From: Dethiosulfovibrio salsuginis
GTDB lineage: Bacteria > Synergistota > Synergistia > Synergistales > Dethiosulfovibrionaceae
Length of the DNA: 64,000 nt
Direction: 5' to 3'
Assembly (NCBI RefSeq): GCF_900177735.1
Contig: NZ_FXBB01000001.1
Span: forward strand, 267,174 to 331,173
Shown here: positions 9,906 to 19,514 of the stretch, in pieces
How the letters are laid out: each line of letters starts with the position of its first letter
Position numbering within the stretch: the first letter of the stretch is position 1
Position numbers and translations under genes: made by a program
Notes under the pieces: model-generated
The model's input: only the letters and a program-made list of their open reading frames with translations
Databases searched by the model: none
Told to the model about the DNA's origin: nothing

Positions 9906-10582
9906 AAGTCGCCGTGGTGGTCTTCCCCGGAAGCAACTGCGATCGTGACGTAGTCAAGGCGGTCAAGCACGTGACAGGGGACACCCCAGAGCTCCTGTGG
10001 CACTGTGACCGATCCCTTCCCGAGGGCACCGACCTGGTGGTCCTGCCGGGGGGATTTTCCTACGGAGACTACCTGCGATGCGGAGCCATGGCCCACACGG
10101 CGCCCATAATGACCGACGTCCGTCGTCACTCCGACCGGGGCGGCCTGGTTATGGGCATATGCAACGGCTTTCAGATCCTCACCGAGGCCAGAATGCTCCC
10201 TGGGGCCCTTCTGGCTAACCGAGACCTGGACTTCATCTGCAAGGTGGTGCAGCTGAAGGTCGAGAGGACCGACACCGCCTTCACAGGGGACTACTCCAAG
10301 GGACAGGTAATATCGATCCCCATAGCCCACCACGAGGGAAGATACCACCTTCCGGAGCAGGAACTGAAGCTGTTGGAGGAAAAGGGACAGGTGGTATTTC
10401 GCTACTCCGGCGAGAACCCCAACGGAGCCCTTAACGACATAGCGGGAATAGTGAACGAAGGCGGTAACGTCCTTGGCCTGATGCCCCACCCCGAAAGGTA
10501 CTCCGACGGCCTCTTAGGGGGAGACCACGGAGCCCCTGTATGGACCTCCCTTAAAAAATGGATCGAAAGGACCGGTGCTTGA
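9902..10582 (+). CDS. purQ: FGAM synthase glutaminase subunit PurQ
   Basis: PurQ releases ammonia from glutamine for the PurL reaction. It begins [16 protein letters not shown]; the class I amidotransferase nucleophile is Cys in [10 protein letters not shown] and the His-Glu pair is in MPHPERY. I start it at the ATG at 9902, which overlaps the purS stop by 4 nt (ATGA); the open frame reaches further upstream but those residues are not family-like. About 226 aa, as expected for the small PurQ type. Confidence 0.95.
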   Translation: MKVAVVVFPGSNCDRDVVKAVKHVTGDTPELLWHCDRSLPEGTDLVVLPGGFSYGDYLRCGAMAHTAPIMTDVRRHSDRGGLVMGICNGFQILTEARMLPGALLANRDLDFICKVVQLKVERTDTAFTGDYSKGQVISIPIAHHEGRYHLPEQELKLLEEKGQVVFRYSGENPNGALNDIAGIVNEGGNVLGLMPHPERYSDGLLGGDHGAPVWTSLKKWIERTGA

Positions 10583-12725
10583 TATGGACTACTCCAAAGC
10601 GGGACTTCGGAAAGAGGAATACGAGGCCCTGAGAGAGAGGCTTGGCAGGGAGCCCAACGACCTGGAGCTCCAGATAATGGGGGTCATGTGGTCGGAGCAC
10701 TGTAGCTATAAATCCACAAAAGCCCTCCTCAGGACCTTCCCTAAAGAGGGCAAAAAGGTCGTCCTAGGCCCAGGGGAGAACGCCGGAGTCGTCGACGCCG
10801 GAGACGGACTGGGGCTGGCGTTCAAAGTCGAAAGCCACAACCACCCCTCCGCCATAGCACCATATCAGGGAGCGGCCACAGGTGTCGGAGGCATAATCAG
10901 GGACATAATGGCCCTGGGAGCCAGGCCCGTCGCCTCCATGGACGGCCTGTTCTTCGGCGACCCGGAGGACAGAAAGAGCCAGGCCCTCTCCGACGGCGTG
11001 GTCAAGGGCATAGGGGGATACGGCAACTGCGTCGGAGTCCCCACCGTAGGAGGGACCACCTTCTACCACCCCATCTACAGGGACAACCCTCTGGTGAACG
11101 CCTTCTGCGCCGGAGTGGTCCCCATAGACAGCATAGTCAGCTCCCAGACCGCCAAGGCAGGCCAGGAGGTCCTTATACTGGGATCTAAAACCGGCAGAGA
11201 CGGCATAGCGGGAGCGGCCTTCGCATCCACCGAGCTGGCGGAGGACGGATCGGGTATGCCCTCGGTCCAGATAGGCGACCCCTTCGCCGAGAAGCTCCTC
11301 ATAGAGGCCTGCTTGGAGCTCAGGGACAAAGGCCTTCTGGTCAGCATGCAGGACATGGGAGCGGCTGGGATACTCTCATCATCCAGCGAGATAGCCGCAA
11401 AGAGCGGCGTGGCGATGACCATCGACTTCGACGCAATACCTCTTAGGGCGGAGGGAATGGAGCCCTGGGAGATAGCTCTGTCCGAATCCCAGGAGAGAAT
11501 GCTCCTTATAGTCGAGCCGGAGAAGGTCCAGTCGGTCATGGACGTGGCGGACAAGTGGGAGCTGGACTGCGCCGTAATAGGCCACACAGAGCCAGGAGAC
11601 CGCTACAGGATCACCTGGAAAGGGGAGACCGTGGCCGACATGCCAGCGTCGGTCATAGGCAGCGACTGCCCGGAGATCCCCTGGGCCTCCAAAGTCCCGT
11701 CGGACCTGGAGAATCGCCAGGCCCTCGACCTAAACGACCTGGACATGCCGAAAGACTGGAACGAGACGTTGCTCTCCATGATGTCCTCCACCGCCCACCG
11801 GTCCAGAAAGGCCATATACCAGCAGTACGACTCTATGGTCCAGACCAACACAGTGGTGGGACCGGGATCGCCGGTCAGCGTCATAAGGATAGAGGGAACA
11901 AACCGGCTGGCGGCAATGACCATGGAGTCACAGCCTTACCTCTGCTGGCTAGACCCCTACAACGGCTCGGCGGAGATAGTGGCAAGAAGCTGTAGGCCCC
12001 TGGCGGTGGCCGGTGCGGAGGTCGCAGGTGCCACAGACTGCCTCAACTTCCCCTCTCCCGAAAAGCCCGAGCAGTTCTGGACCCTCAGCCGTTCGGTGGC
12101 AGGACTGGCCGATGGCTGCACCGCCCTGAACTGCCCTGTGGTGTCGGGAAACGTCAGCCTCTACAACGAAACCTCCGAAGGGGCCATATTCCCTTCCCCT
12201 CTGGTGGGGACTGTGGGATTCATAGAGTGCCCCTCCCGTATGGTCCGCTCGGGCAGCTGGGCCGAGGGGGACAGGATATTCTACGTCAGCTACGGTGAGC
12301 CGAGCCTGGCGGGAAGCTCCTACCTCATGAAGGCCAAAAACCTCATAGCAGGAAAACCCCTTGGATTCGCCCCTAAAGAAGAGGCGGACTTCATGGACAA
12401 AGCCCTCGCCACCGCTAAAGAGTCGATCCCCTCCTCAGGAAGGGCCATAGCGGGAGGCGGCCTGGCGGTCGCCCTGGCCAAAGAGGCCGCCGAGAGCGGC
12501 CTGGGAGCGGAGATAGAGATATCCATGGACAGGCAAGACGTCTCCCTCTTCGGAGAGGGAGGCCCCAGAGCCATCTACGCAGTCCCAGCCAACAAGGTGG
12601 AACGATTCACCGCCATATGGGGAGACAGGGCCAAGGAGATAGGGACGGTCAAAGGCGACAGGCTATCCATAAAGTCCGTCCTGGACCTGACGGTAAAATC
12701 CATAGCAGAAAGCTGGGGAATCTGA
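10575..12725 (+). CDS. purL: FGAM synthase large subunit PurL (small-type)
   Basis: PurL is the ATP-dependent synthetase that converts FGAR to FGAM with PurQ-derived ammonia. The 716-residue length is that of the small PurL that needs PurS and PurQ, both encoded directly upstream. Visible blocks: [42 protein letters not shown] and QDMGAAGI. It could start at the GTG at 10575 (8-nt overlap with purQ) or the ATG at 10584; AAAGGA lies just before both. Confidence 0.96.
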   Translation: MLDMDYSKAGLRKEEYEALRERLGREPNDLELQIMGVMWSEHCSYKSTKALLRTFPKEGKKVVLGPGENAGVVDAGDGLGLAFKVESHNHPSAIAPYQGAATGVGGIIRDIMALGARPVASMDGLFFGDPEDRKSQALSDGVVKGIGGYGNCVGVPTVGGTTFYHPIYRDNPLVNAFCAGVVPIDSIVSSQTAKAGQEVLILGSKTGRDGIAGAAFASTELAEDGSGMPSVQIGDPFAEKLLIEACLELRDKGLLVSMQDMGAAGILSSSSEIAAKSGVAMTIDFDAIPLRAEGMEPWEIALSESQERMLLIVEPEKVQSVMDVADKWELDCAVIGHTEPGDRYRITWKGETVADMPASVIGSDCPEIPWASKVPSDLENRQALDLNDLDMPKDWNETLLSMMSSTAHRSRKAIYQQYDSMVQTNTVVGPGSPVSVIRIEGTNRLAAMTMESQPYLCWLDPYNGSAEIVARSCRPLAVAGAEVAGATDCLNFPSPEKPEQFWTLSRSVAGLADGCTALNCPVVSGNVSLYNETSEGAIFPSPLVGTVGFIECPSRMVRSGSWAEGDRIFYVSYGEPSLAGSSYLMKAKNLIAGKPLGFAPKEEADFMDKALATAKESIPSSGRAIAGGGLAVALAKEAAESGLGAEIEISMDRQDVSLFGEGGPRAIYAVPANKVERFTAIWGDRAKEIGTVKGDRLSIKSVLDLTVKSIAESWGI

Positions 12726-14098
12726 TGTGCGGAGTGTTCGGAGCGTTCTCAACCGCCGGTAATCCGGTCCTCGAAGAGGTGTACCTAGGGCTTTACGCCC
12801 TTCAGCACCGAGGTCAGGAGTCGGCGGGTGTGGCCTGGATAGATAAATCGGACCAGATCAGGACCATAAAAGGACAGGGCCTGGTCCACTTAGCCCTCAA
12901 CCAAGCGGAGCTGGCGACCATAGACGCCAGCTCCGCCATCGGCCACGTCCGATACTCCACCGCCGGAGGGTCGGGGCTGGCCAACGTACAGCCCTTAGCG
13001 GCCAACTACTGTAGAGGCCCTGTGGCCATAGCCCACAACGGAAACATCTCCAACGCATCGGGGGTAAGGAGATACCTGGAGAACCGTGGAGCCATATTCC
13101 AGTCCACCACCGACACCGAGGTCATCCTCCACCTCATGGCCCACCAGCCCCACAAGACCGAGCTGGACGCCCTGGTGGACTCCCTCAGAAAGCTCAAAGG
13201 AGCCTTCTCCCTGGCGGTTGCCCTGAAAGACCGGCTTGTGGCGGCCAGGGACCCATGGGGATTCAGGCCCTTGGCTCTGGGCAAAAGGGATGACGTCTAC
13301 TACATATCCTCCGAAAGCTGCGCCCTGGACCTGGTGGGAGCGGACATGATAAGGGAACTGGAGCCAGGGGAGATACTGGTCATAGACGACGAAGGGGTTA
13401 GATCCCTCAGGATCCCCGTGGAGCCCAGGAGAAAGTACCTCTGCTCCTTCGAGTTCGTCTACTTCGCCAGACCCGACAGCCTAATATCGGGCAGATCGGT
13501 CTACGAGGTAAGGAAGAACCTGGGCAAGATGTTGGCCAAAGGGGCCCCCTGCAACGGAGACTGCGTCACCTGTATGCCAGACAGCGGCACAGTGGCCGCC
13601 ATGGGATACGCCGAAGAATCGGGGATACCCTACGAAAAGGCCATAGTCAGAAACCGCTACTCAGGCCGAACCTTCATAGAGCCCACCCAGAGGGTCAGGG
13701 AGCTGGGGGTCAGGAAGAAGCTCAACCCCATAAGGGAGCTCATAAGGGGAAAGAGCCTCACCGTGGTGGACGACTCCATCGTCAGGGGGACCACCTCCAG
13801 GAGGATGGTGGAGCTCCTTAGGGAATACGGCGCCTCGGAGGTCCATATGAGGATATCCTCCCCTCCGGTGAAGTTCCCCTGCTACTACGGCATAGACACC
13901 CCCACCAGGGAGGAACTAGCCGCCGCCAGGGCCAACGAGACGGCCCTCTGCGCCGAAATAGGGGCCACATCGCTTGGCTATCTCACAGGAGACGACCTGA
14001 TCCAGGCCATAGGCCTTCCGGAGTGGGAGGTATGCACCGCCTGTTTCAGCGGAAACTACATGGAGGACGGAGAACGACATGAAGAACTGGACATATGA
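12725..14098 (+). CDS. purF: Amidophosphoribosyltransferase, 4Fe-4S type
   Basis: PurF makes phosphoribosylamine from PRPP and glutamine, the committing step of purine synthesis. The start is the ATG at 12725, which shares one base with the purL stop and places Cys2 (MCGVFG) as the N-terminal nucleophile without a propeptide. PRPP loop: LTVVDDSIVRGTTS. Cysteines at YLCSFEFVYFARPDS, FPCYYGID and the C-terminal VCTACFSGNY match the four cluster ligands of the Bacillus subtilis-type enzyme, so an oxygen-sensitive 4Fe-4S cluster is likely. About 457 aa. Confidence 0.96.
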   Translation: MCGVFGAFSTAGNPVLEEVYLGLYALQHRGQESAGVAWIDKSDQIRTIKGQGLVHLALNQAELATIDASSAIGHVRYSTAGGSGLANVQPLAANYCRGPVAIAHNGNISNASGVRRYLENRGAIFQSTTDTEVILHLMAHQPHKTELDALVDSLRKLKGAFSLAVALKDRLVAARDPWGFRPLALGKRDDVYYISSESCALDLVGADMIRELEPGEILVIDDEGVRSLRIPVEPRRKYLCSFEFVYFARPDSLISGRSVYEVRKNLGKMLAKGAPCNGDCVTCMPDSGTVAAMGYAEESGIPYEKAIVRNRYSGRTFIEPTQRVRELGVRKKLNPIRELIRGKSLTVVDDSIVRGTTSRRMVELLREYGASEVHMRISSPPVKFPCYYGIDTPTREELAAARANETALCAEIGATSLGYLTGDDLIQAIGLPEWEVCTACFSGNYMEDGERHEELDI

Positions 14099-15071
14099 GG
14101 AATCAGGGGTAACCATAGAGGGCGGCAACCGCTGGGTCAGCCAGATAGGGAAGCTCCTGTCCCGTAGGCCCAAATCTCCGGAGGTCGTAGGGGGGATAGG
14201 GGGCTTCAGCGGCCTCTACGACATAGGAGGAGGCCGACTTCTGGCCGCCTGCTGCGACGGAGTGGGAACAAAGCTTGAGATAGCCAGAGCCGCCGGATCC
14301 CTCAAGGGACTGGGACAGGATCTGGTCGCCATGAGCGTCAACGACCTCATAACCTGCGGAGCTAAACCACTGCTCTTTCTGGACTACCTTGCCTGCGGAA
14401 AGCTCGACTCCCAGAGGCTCATACCGGTGGTCGAGGGAATCATCGACGGCTGTGCCGACTCGGACTGCGTCCTGCTTGGCGGGGAGACCGCCGAGATGCC
14501 CGACGTCTACCCCACCGAGGGCTTCGACCTGGCGGGATTCGCCGTCGGGATCGTCGACAGATCGGACCTCATCGACGGATCGTCGGTCAACAGAGGAGAC
14601 CTGCTGATAGGCCTGCACAGCTCTGGCATCCACAGCAACGGCTATTCCTTAGTGAGAAAGGCCCTGGAAAAAGAGCTCGCCCAGGACCTCCACTCCTTCG
14701 TCCCGGAGCTTGGGGAGACCTTGGCTGAGGCGGTTCTGAAGCCCACCAGGCTGTATCCCAGGCCAATAATGAGGGCCATAAAGACCGGAGCCATAAAGTC
14801 CATGGCCCACATCACAGGAGGGGGCCTGGAGGAGAACATAGCCCGATCCCTTCCCGAGGGCATGGAGCCCAACATAGACTACTCCTCCTGGACCAGACCG
14901 GCGATCTTCCCCTACATGGCGGCCAGAGGCATCGACGAATCGGAGATGAGAAAGGTCTTCAACCTTGGCATAGGGTTCGTCATGACCGCCGAGGAGGGGG
15001 ACGTCCCCAGGCTCATGAAATCCCTCACCGACTCCGGCGAGACCCCTGTGGTAATCGGCTCGGTCGTATGA
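14079..15071 (+). CDS. purM: Phosphoribosylformylglycinamidine cyclo-ligase (AIR synthetase)
   Basis: PurM closes the imidazole ring of AIR using ATP. It has GIGGFSGLYDI, CDGVGTKLEIA, MSVNDLITCGAKPLLFLDYLACGKL, LLGGETAEMPDVY, GLHSSGIHSNGYSLVRK and AHITGGGLEENIARSLP, all PurM blocks. It overlaps the purF end by 20 nt. 330 aa, normal length. Confidence 0.96.
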   Translation: MKNWTYEESGVTIEGGNRWVSQIGKLLSRRPKSPEVVGGIGGFSGLYDIGGGRLLAACCDGVGTKLEIARAAGSLKGLGQDLVAMSVNDLITCGAKPLLFLDYLACGKLDSQRLIPVVEGIIDGCADSDCVLLGGETAEMPDVYPTEGFDLAGFAVGIVDRSDLIDGSSVNRGDLLIGLHSSGIHSNGYSLVRKALEKELAQDLHSFVPELGETLAEAVLKPTRLYPRPIMRAIKTGAIKSMAHITGGGLEENIARSLPEGMEPNIDYSSWTRPAIFPYMAARGIDESEMRKVFNLGIGFVMTAEEGDVPRLMKSLTDSGETPVVIGSVV

Positions 15072-15658
15072 ACAGGATAGCCATACTGATCTCCGGCAGA
15101 GGGAGCAATATGGACGCCATCCTGGACCGGATTCAGTCGGGCCACCTGGAAGCTCAGGTGGCCTTTGTGGCGTCCGACAGGCCCGACGCTAAGGGCCTTG
15201 AGAAGGCAAAATCCAGAGCCATACCGACGGAAGTACTGCCCTACGGCGACGGAAAAGCCAAAGGGGAGGCGGCGCTTCAGAACCTCATGGACCGCCACGA
15301 CGTAAACTGGCTGGTCCTGGCTGGCTTTATGAGGATACTTTCGGAAGAGCTGGTCCTGCGGCACCAGGGCAGAATAGTGAACATCCACCCAGCCCTGCTG
15401 CCCTCCTTTCCCGGCGCCCACGGAATAGAGGACGCATGGGACTTCGGGGTCAAGGTGACAGGGGTCACCGTCCACCTTGTGGACCACCTGGTGGATCACG
15501 GCGAGATACTGGCCCAACTGCCGGTCAGGATAAAGCAGGACGACGACCTAGAATCACTGGAGAGAAGGATACACAGGGCGGAACACAGACTCTACTGGCG
15601 AACCCTGAGATCGCTTTTTTCAGGGGAACTTAAGGGAAGAAAGGAAGGATCGAAATGA
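15068..15658 (+). CDS. purN: Phosphoribosylglycinamide formyltransferase
   Basis: PurN transfers a formyl group from 10-formyl-THF to GAR. Motifs: ILISGRGSNMDAIL near the start, LAGFMRIL, and the catalytic region IVNIHPALLPSFPGAHGIEDA followed by GVTVHLVDHLVDHGEILAQ. 196 aa; 4-nt ATGA overlap with purM. The N-terminal VASDRPDAKGLEKA segment contacts substrate in the family. Confidence 0.95.
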   Translation: MNRIAILISGRGSNMDAILDRIQSGHLEAQVAFVASDRPDAKGLEKAKSRAIPTEVLPYGDGKAKGEAALQNLMDRHDVNWLVLAGFMRILSEELVLRHQGRIVNIHPALLPSFPGAHGIEDAWDFGVKVTGVTVHLVDHLVDHGEILAQLPVRIKQDDDLESLERRIHRAEHRLYWRTLRSLFSGELKGRKEGSK

Positions 15659-17184
15659 CCAAAAGGGCTCTTATATCGGTGTACGACAAGACCGGCGTTG
15701 TGGAACTGGCTCAAAAACTCTCCCAGATGGGATGGGAGATAGTCTCCAGCTCCGGCACCGCCAAAACCCTGGCCTCCAACGGCGTAGCCGTGGTTGAGGT
15801 CGCCGACCTGACGGGATACCCCCACATACTGGGAGGCAGGGTCAAGACCCTCCATCCCTCGGTAGCAGGGGGAATACTGGCCCGGCGGGAGCTTCCATCG
15901 GACATGGAAGACCTGGAAAAACACAAAATACAGGCCATCGACATGGTGGTATGCACCCTCTACCCCTTCGAGGAGACCGTCCGTTCCGGCGCCTCCCTCG
16001 ACGACCTCATAGAGAAAATAGACATAGGCGGAGTGACCCTCCTGAGGGCCTCGGCAAAAAACTACCGCCACGTCACGGTGATAACCGACGTAGAGGACTA
16101 CGGCGCAGTGCTTGAGGAGCTGGCCTCCGATGGCGACGTGTCCCTGGAGACCAGACAGGCCCTGGCCCTCAAGGCCTTCGCCCTGACCTCCCGATACGAC
16201 GGGACGATCCACTCGGGGCTCTCGTCGGAGCTCGGCATATCGGAAGAAAAAGAACCTCCGATCAGGATGCCTCTGAACCTGGAGCAGGCCCAGCCCCTCA
16301 GGTATGGCGAGAACCCCCACCAGGCCGCCGGGGTCTACTCCCTGCCTCTGTCGGACCTGCCCTGGGAGCAACTGGCGGGAAAGCCCCTGTCCTACAACAA
16401 CCTCCTGGACCTGGACGGAGCCATGAGGGGAATGGCCCTCATGCAGCAGGAGACAGGAGCGGTCGTCCTGAAACACACCACCCCCTGCGGCATGGCCCAG
16501 GGATCCTCCCTATCGGCGGCCTACAAAAAGGCCCTGGAGTGCGACCCCCTCTCGGCCTACGGAGGGGTGATAGGTCTCACCAGGACGGTGGACCTGGAGA
16601 CAGCCCAGGAGATAGGCTCCCACTTCACAGAGATAGTTACCGCACCGGACTTTCAGGCCGAAGCTCTGGAGCACCTAAGGGAAAAACGGCCCTCCCTCAG
16701 GATGATAAAGTGGAACGGAGGAAGGCTCTCCCCCTGGCAGATAACCTCAACCTGGGGCGGCATACTAATCCAGGAGGATAAACCGGCCCCTCTGCCGACG
16801 GAGGGCTCGGGAGAGTGGATAGGTCAGCCCAGGCCCGACCTGTGGGACGACCTGGTCCTGGCGTGGAAAGCCGCCTATCTCTCCAAGAGCAACGCCATAG
16901 CGGTAGTCAAAGACGGTGCCACCGTGGGCATAGGGATGGGATTTTGCAGCAGGCTCTTCGCCGTCGACTTCGGGACCGCCCAGGCGGGGGAAAAGGCAAA
17001 AGGAGCGGTCATGGCCTCAGACGCATTCTTCCCCTTCTCCGACGGACTGGAAAGGGCCGCCCAGGCCGGAATAGCGGCGGTGATCCAGCCCGGCGGCTCC
17101 GTCAAAGACGACGAGGTCAAGACCAAGGCCCTGGAGCTTGGGATACCCATGTTCCTGAGCCACTGGCGGACCTTCAGGCACTGA
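15655..17184 (+). CDS. purH: Bifunctional AICAR formyltransferase / IMP cyclohydrolase
   Basis: PurH performs the last two steps to IMP. The N-terminal MGS-like IMP cyclohydrolase domain (residues ~1-200) begins RALISVYDKTGVVELAQ and contains GGRVKTLHPSVAGGIL. The C-terminal AICAR transformylase domain contains LRYGENPHQAA, SYNNLLDLDGA, VVLKHTTPCGMA and SDAFFPFSDGLERAAQAGI. 509 aa. 4-nt overlap with purN. Confidence 0.97.
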   Translation: MTKRALISVYDKTGVVELAQKLSQMGWEIVSSSGTAKTLASNGVAVVEVADLTGYPHILGGRVKTLHPSVAGGILARRELPSDMEDLEKHKIQAIDMVVCTLYPFEETVRSGASLDDLIEKIDIGGVTLLRASAKNYRHVTVITDVEDYGAVLEELASDGDVSLETRQALALKAFALTSRYDGTIHSGLSSELGISEEKEPPIRMPLNLEQAQPLRYGENPHQAAGVYSLPLSDLPWEQLAGKPLSYNNLLDLDGAMRGMALMQQETGAVVLKHTTPCGMAQGSSLSAAYKKALECDPLSAYGGVIGLTRTVDLETAQEIGSHFTEIVTAPDFQAEALEHLREKRPSLRMIKWNGGRLSPWQITSTWGGILIQEDKPAPLPTEGSGEWIGQPRPDLWDDLVLAWKAAYLSKSNAIAVVKDGATVGIGMGFCSRLFAVDFGTAQAGEKAKGAVMASDAFFPFSDGLERAAQAGIAAVIQPGGSVKDDEVKTKALELGIPMFLSHWRTFRH

Positions 17185-17185
17185 T

Positions 17186-18466
17186 ATGAAAGTTCTCATA
17201 CTGGGAGGGGGAGGCAGGGAACACGCCATAGCCTGGGCTGTGGCCCAATCCCCTAGATGCGACGAACTTCACTCCATGCCCGGCAACCCCGGAATGGCCC
17301 AGATCTCCACCTGCCACCCCGGGGACCCGTGCGATTGCCGGTCGGTGACCGACCTGGCGGAGAGGCTGTCGGTGGACCTGGTCATAGTCGGCCCGGAGGG
17401 ACCGCTTGTATCGGGAGTCGCCGACGCCCTAAGGGCCAAAGGCATAGACGTATTCGGCCCAGGCAGGGACGGAGCTATGCTCGAGGCCAGCAAAGCCCAC
17501 TCTAAGAGCTTCATGAAAAGGCACGGTATACCTACCGCCTCCTTCACCATCTGCACCACCTTAGAGGAGGCCAAAGAGGCCCTGTACAGCAGAAAACCTC
17601 CCTACATAGTCAAGGCCGACGGCCTGGCGGCTGGGAAAGGGGTCTTCATCTCCGACCAGCTATCGGAGGCCTTAGAGTCCTGCGGCGAGCTACTGGGGGG
17701 CTCCCTAGGCGAGGCGGGAAAGACTTTAGTGGTGGAGGACGGCCTCGTTGGCCGAGAGGTGTCTGTAATGATAGTCACCGACGGCAACAGCTATCGGCTG
17801 CTTTCCACCAGCCAGGACCACAAAAGGGCCCTCGACGGAGACCGAGGCCCAAACACCGGAGGGATGGGAGCCTACGCCCCTGTTCCCTGGGTCGATCGAT
17901 CGATGCTCCAGGAAATCGAGGAAAAGGTGGTAAAGCCCACCTTGCTCGGACTGGATAGGGACGACACCTCCTACCGGGGTATCATCTACGCCGGACTGAT
18001 GATATCCCCTCAGGGTAAAATAGACGTCCTGGAATACAACGTCAGGCTAGGAGACCCGGAGACCCAGGCCCTTCTTCCCCTCTTCGACGGCGACTGGCTG
18101 GAGGTCTGCCACAGCTGTGCCCAGGGCAAACTGTCGGAGGTTAGCTGGGCCCTTAAAGACCTTTGCTCCGTCAACGTGGTAATAGCGTCGGAGGGCTACC
18201 CAGGGGACTACGAAAAGGGCCATCCCATAGAGGGACTGGATCACAAAGAGGAAGGGATAACGGTGTTTCAGGCCGGAACCGCCCTCAAAGACGGAAAAAC
18301 CGTCACAGCAGGAGGAAGGGTCCTATCGGTGGTTGGGACGGGACCGACCTTTGAGGAAGCCAGGGAAAAGGCCTACACAGGGGCTAAGGCGATAGAGTTT
18401 AAGGGAGCTTTTTATAGAAAAGACATAGCGTCCAACAGGGACAAACCTAAGGAGGAAGGCGTATGA
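17186..18466 (+). CDS. purD: Phosphoribosylamine-glycine ligase (GAR synthetase)
   Basis: PurD couples phosphoribosylamine to glycine with ATP. It starts KVLILGGGGREHAIAWA (Rossmann-like N-domain) and contains VIVGPEGPLVSGVADAL, YIVKADGLAAGKGVFI, TGGMGAYAPVPW and NVRLGDPETQALLPL (ATP-grasp). 426 aa, one base after purH. The C-terminus overlaps purE by 4 nt. Confidence 0.96.
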   Translation: MKVLILGGGGREHAIAWAVAQSPRCDELHSMPGNPGMAQISTCHPGDPCDCRSVTDLAERLSVDLVIVGPEGPLVSGVADALRAKGIDVFGPGRDGAMLEASKAHSKSFMKRHGIPTASFTICTTLEEAKEALYSRKPPYIVKADGLAAGKGVFISDQLSEALESCGELLGGSLGEAGKTLVVEDGLVGREVSVMIVTDGNSYRLLSTSQDHKRALDGDRGPNTGGMGAYAPVPWVDRSMLQEIEEKVVKPTLLGLDRDDTSYRGIIYAGLMISPQGKIDVLEYNVRLGDPETQALLPLFDGDWLEVCHSCAQGKLSEVSWALKDLCSVNVVIASEGYPGDYEKGHPIEGLDHKEEGITVFQAGTALKDGKTVTAGGRVLSVVGTGPTFEEAREKAYTGAKAIEFKGAFYRKDIASNRDKPKEEGV

Positions 18467-18978
18467 CCAAGGCAAAAGTAGGCATAGTTCTGGGATCGGC
18501 GAACGACGTATCGGTGGCTAAAAAAGCGGGAGAGATGCTGGACAAGCTCCAGATCCCCTACGAAGTGACCGTGGCATCCGCCCACAGGACCCCCGGCGAC
18601 GCGGTAGCCTACGCATCCAACGGCGAGAAAAGGGGCCTGGTCGCAATAATAGCGGTGGCAGGTCTATCCGCCGCCCTTCCAGGGGTGCTGGCCGCCCACA
18701 CCGCCCTGCCGGTCATAGGGGTTCCGGTATCCGCCGGTACCGTAGGAGGGCTGGACGCCCTCTACTCGGTGGCCCAGATGCCTCCCGGCGTCCCTGTGGC
18801 GTCGGTGGGAATAGACGGAGGGGCAAACGCCGCCCTTCTGGCAGCCAGGATAGTGGCCCTGCTGGACGAAAAGGTGAGACAGAAACTGGAGGACCTCCGA
18901 GTGGAACAGGGAGAAAAGGTCCGCAACTCCAGATCGACCCTGGGACTTCCGGAGGTGCCGGAGGAAGCGTTTAAGTAG
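18463..18978 (+). CDS. purE: PurE-family AIR carboxylase / N5-CAIR mutase, divergent
   Basis: PurE makes CAIR. The catalytic ASAHRTP block and the PVIGVPVSAG, QMPPGVPVASV and NAALLAARI blocks identify the family. Two class I signatures are altered: the usual GSxSDW is GSANDV, and the usual GAGGAAHLPG is AVAGLSAALPG, so the second histidine is lost. No purK is present in this otherwise nearly complete operon, so a CO2-using class II-like AIR carboxylase is possible (inference). 171 aa. The 3' end of this gene is duplicated at 28531-28657. Confidence 0.88.
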   Translation: MTKAKVGIVLGSANDVSVAKKAGEMLDKLQIPYEVTVASAHRTPGDAVAYASNGEKRGLVAIIAVAGLSAALPGVLAAHTALPVIGVPVSAGTVGGLDALYSVAQMPPGVPVASVGIDGGANAALLAARIVALLDEKVRQKLEDLRVEQGEKVRNSRSTLGLPEVPEEAFK

Positions 18979-19030
18979 GGAGAAGAACAAAAGAGTCCCA
19001 CTCTTCAAGATGGAGAGTGGGACTCTTTAT
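18850..19030 (+). repeat. Intact copy of the purE-tail repeat (copy 1)
   Basis: The last ~43 codons of purE, its stop and its terminator recur in the same orientation at 28531-28657. By eye the second copy differs by about five substitutions and lacks 54 nt (18 codons) of this copy. The pair brackets the four-gene type III cassette and its flanking small genes. Confidence 0.9.
18990..19028 (+). terminator. Intrinsic terminator of the purine operon
   Basis: A perfect 15-bp stem, AAAGAGTCCCACTCT / AGAGTGGGACTCTTT, with a 9-nt loop begins 11 nt after the purE stop. The arms end in A and T runs, so it can act in both directions. Confidence 0.85.
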
Positions 19031-19032
19031 AT

Positions 19033-19194
19033 GAACGAGGAGATCCTGCTCTTGCCAGGGACTTTGCGATCCCCTCGACAATAACGAAGCTGAGCCATCC
19101 GCAACTTCAAAACGAAGAAGAACTCTATCAATATATTCGAGACCATGTCTATGGCTCTCGATGGTCAGACTCTCTTCCTGACTGGGGCGACTGA
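19033..19194 (+). pseudogene. Possible gene remnant behind the purE terminator, unrecognised
   Basis: The purE reading frame stays open beyond the terminator to a TGA at 19192. The part after the terminator reads protein-like (LARDFAIPSTITKLSHPQ, then QNEEELYQYIRDHVYGSRW) and is acidic at the end (SDSLPDWGD). It has no ribosome site or good start codon, so it looks like a C-terminal fragment left at the island boundary. I do not recognise the family; chance openness is also possible. Confidence 0.3.
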
Positions 19195-19213
19195 ATAGTT
19201 ACGCTATGGGTTA

Positions 19214-19399
19214 TTACCGCCAATCCTTGCCTGACGCGAACGAGTGAGCTAAGAAAGCGACCAGTAATATCATGCCTAATGCTAGTTTGCCTATGGTGTA
19301 AAGTATCACAAAAATATACCTTAGCAAAGTCTCAATATTAAATCCACGAGACTCTAATTTATTGGACACACCGTTTAACTCTAATGTTTTGCGTTTCAT
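19214..19399 (-). CDS. Small single-pass membrane protein, unknown function
   Basis: 61 residues from the ATG at 19399, chosen because GGAGG stands 7 nt upstream; the open frame continues to 19468 but without a better start. Residues ~1-24 are polar and basic (KRKTLELNGVSNKLESRG); residues ~27-53 are one hydrophobic helix (YIFVILYTIGKLALGMILLV). It lies at the edge of the defence island, about 115 nt after the Res stop and facing purE. No family recognised. Confidence 0.6.
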   Translation of the reverse strand: MKRKTLELNGVSNKLESRGFNIETLLRYIFVILYTIGKLALGMILLVAFLAHSFASGKDWR

Positions 19400-19514
19400 A
19401 TCAAAACCTCCTCTGAAATTCAAGCATATGCCCCATAACCACAAGCAAGCTCTCCACAGGAGGGGCACATCGGTCGGATAGGCAGGACAGAGTGGAACTC
19501 GTCGACCGTCATGC

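Noticed and set aside
15592..16476. 294-aa minus-strand ORF across purN/purH, and similar long antisense ORFs in the purine genes (9746-10489, 14103-14633)
   Set aside because: Antisense shadows of strong genes caused by codon bias; no family features.
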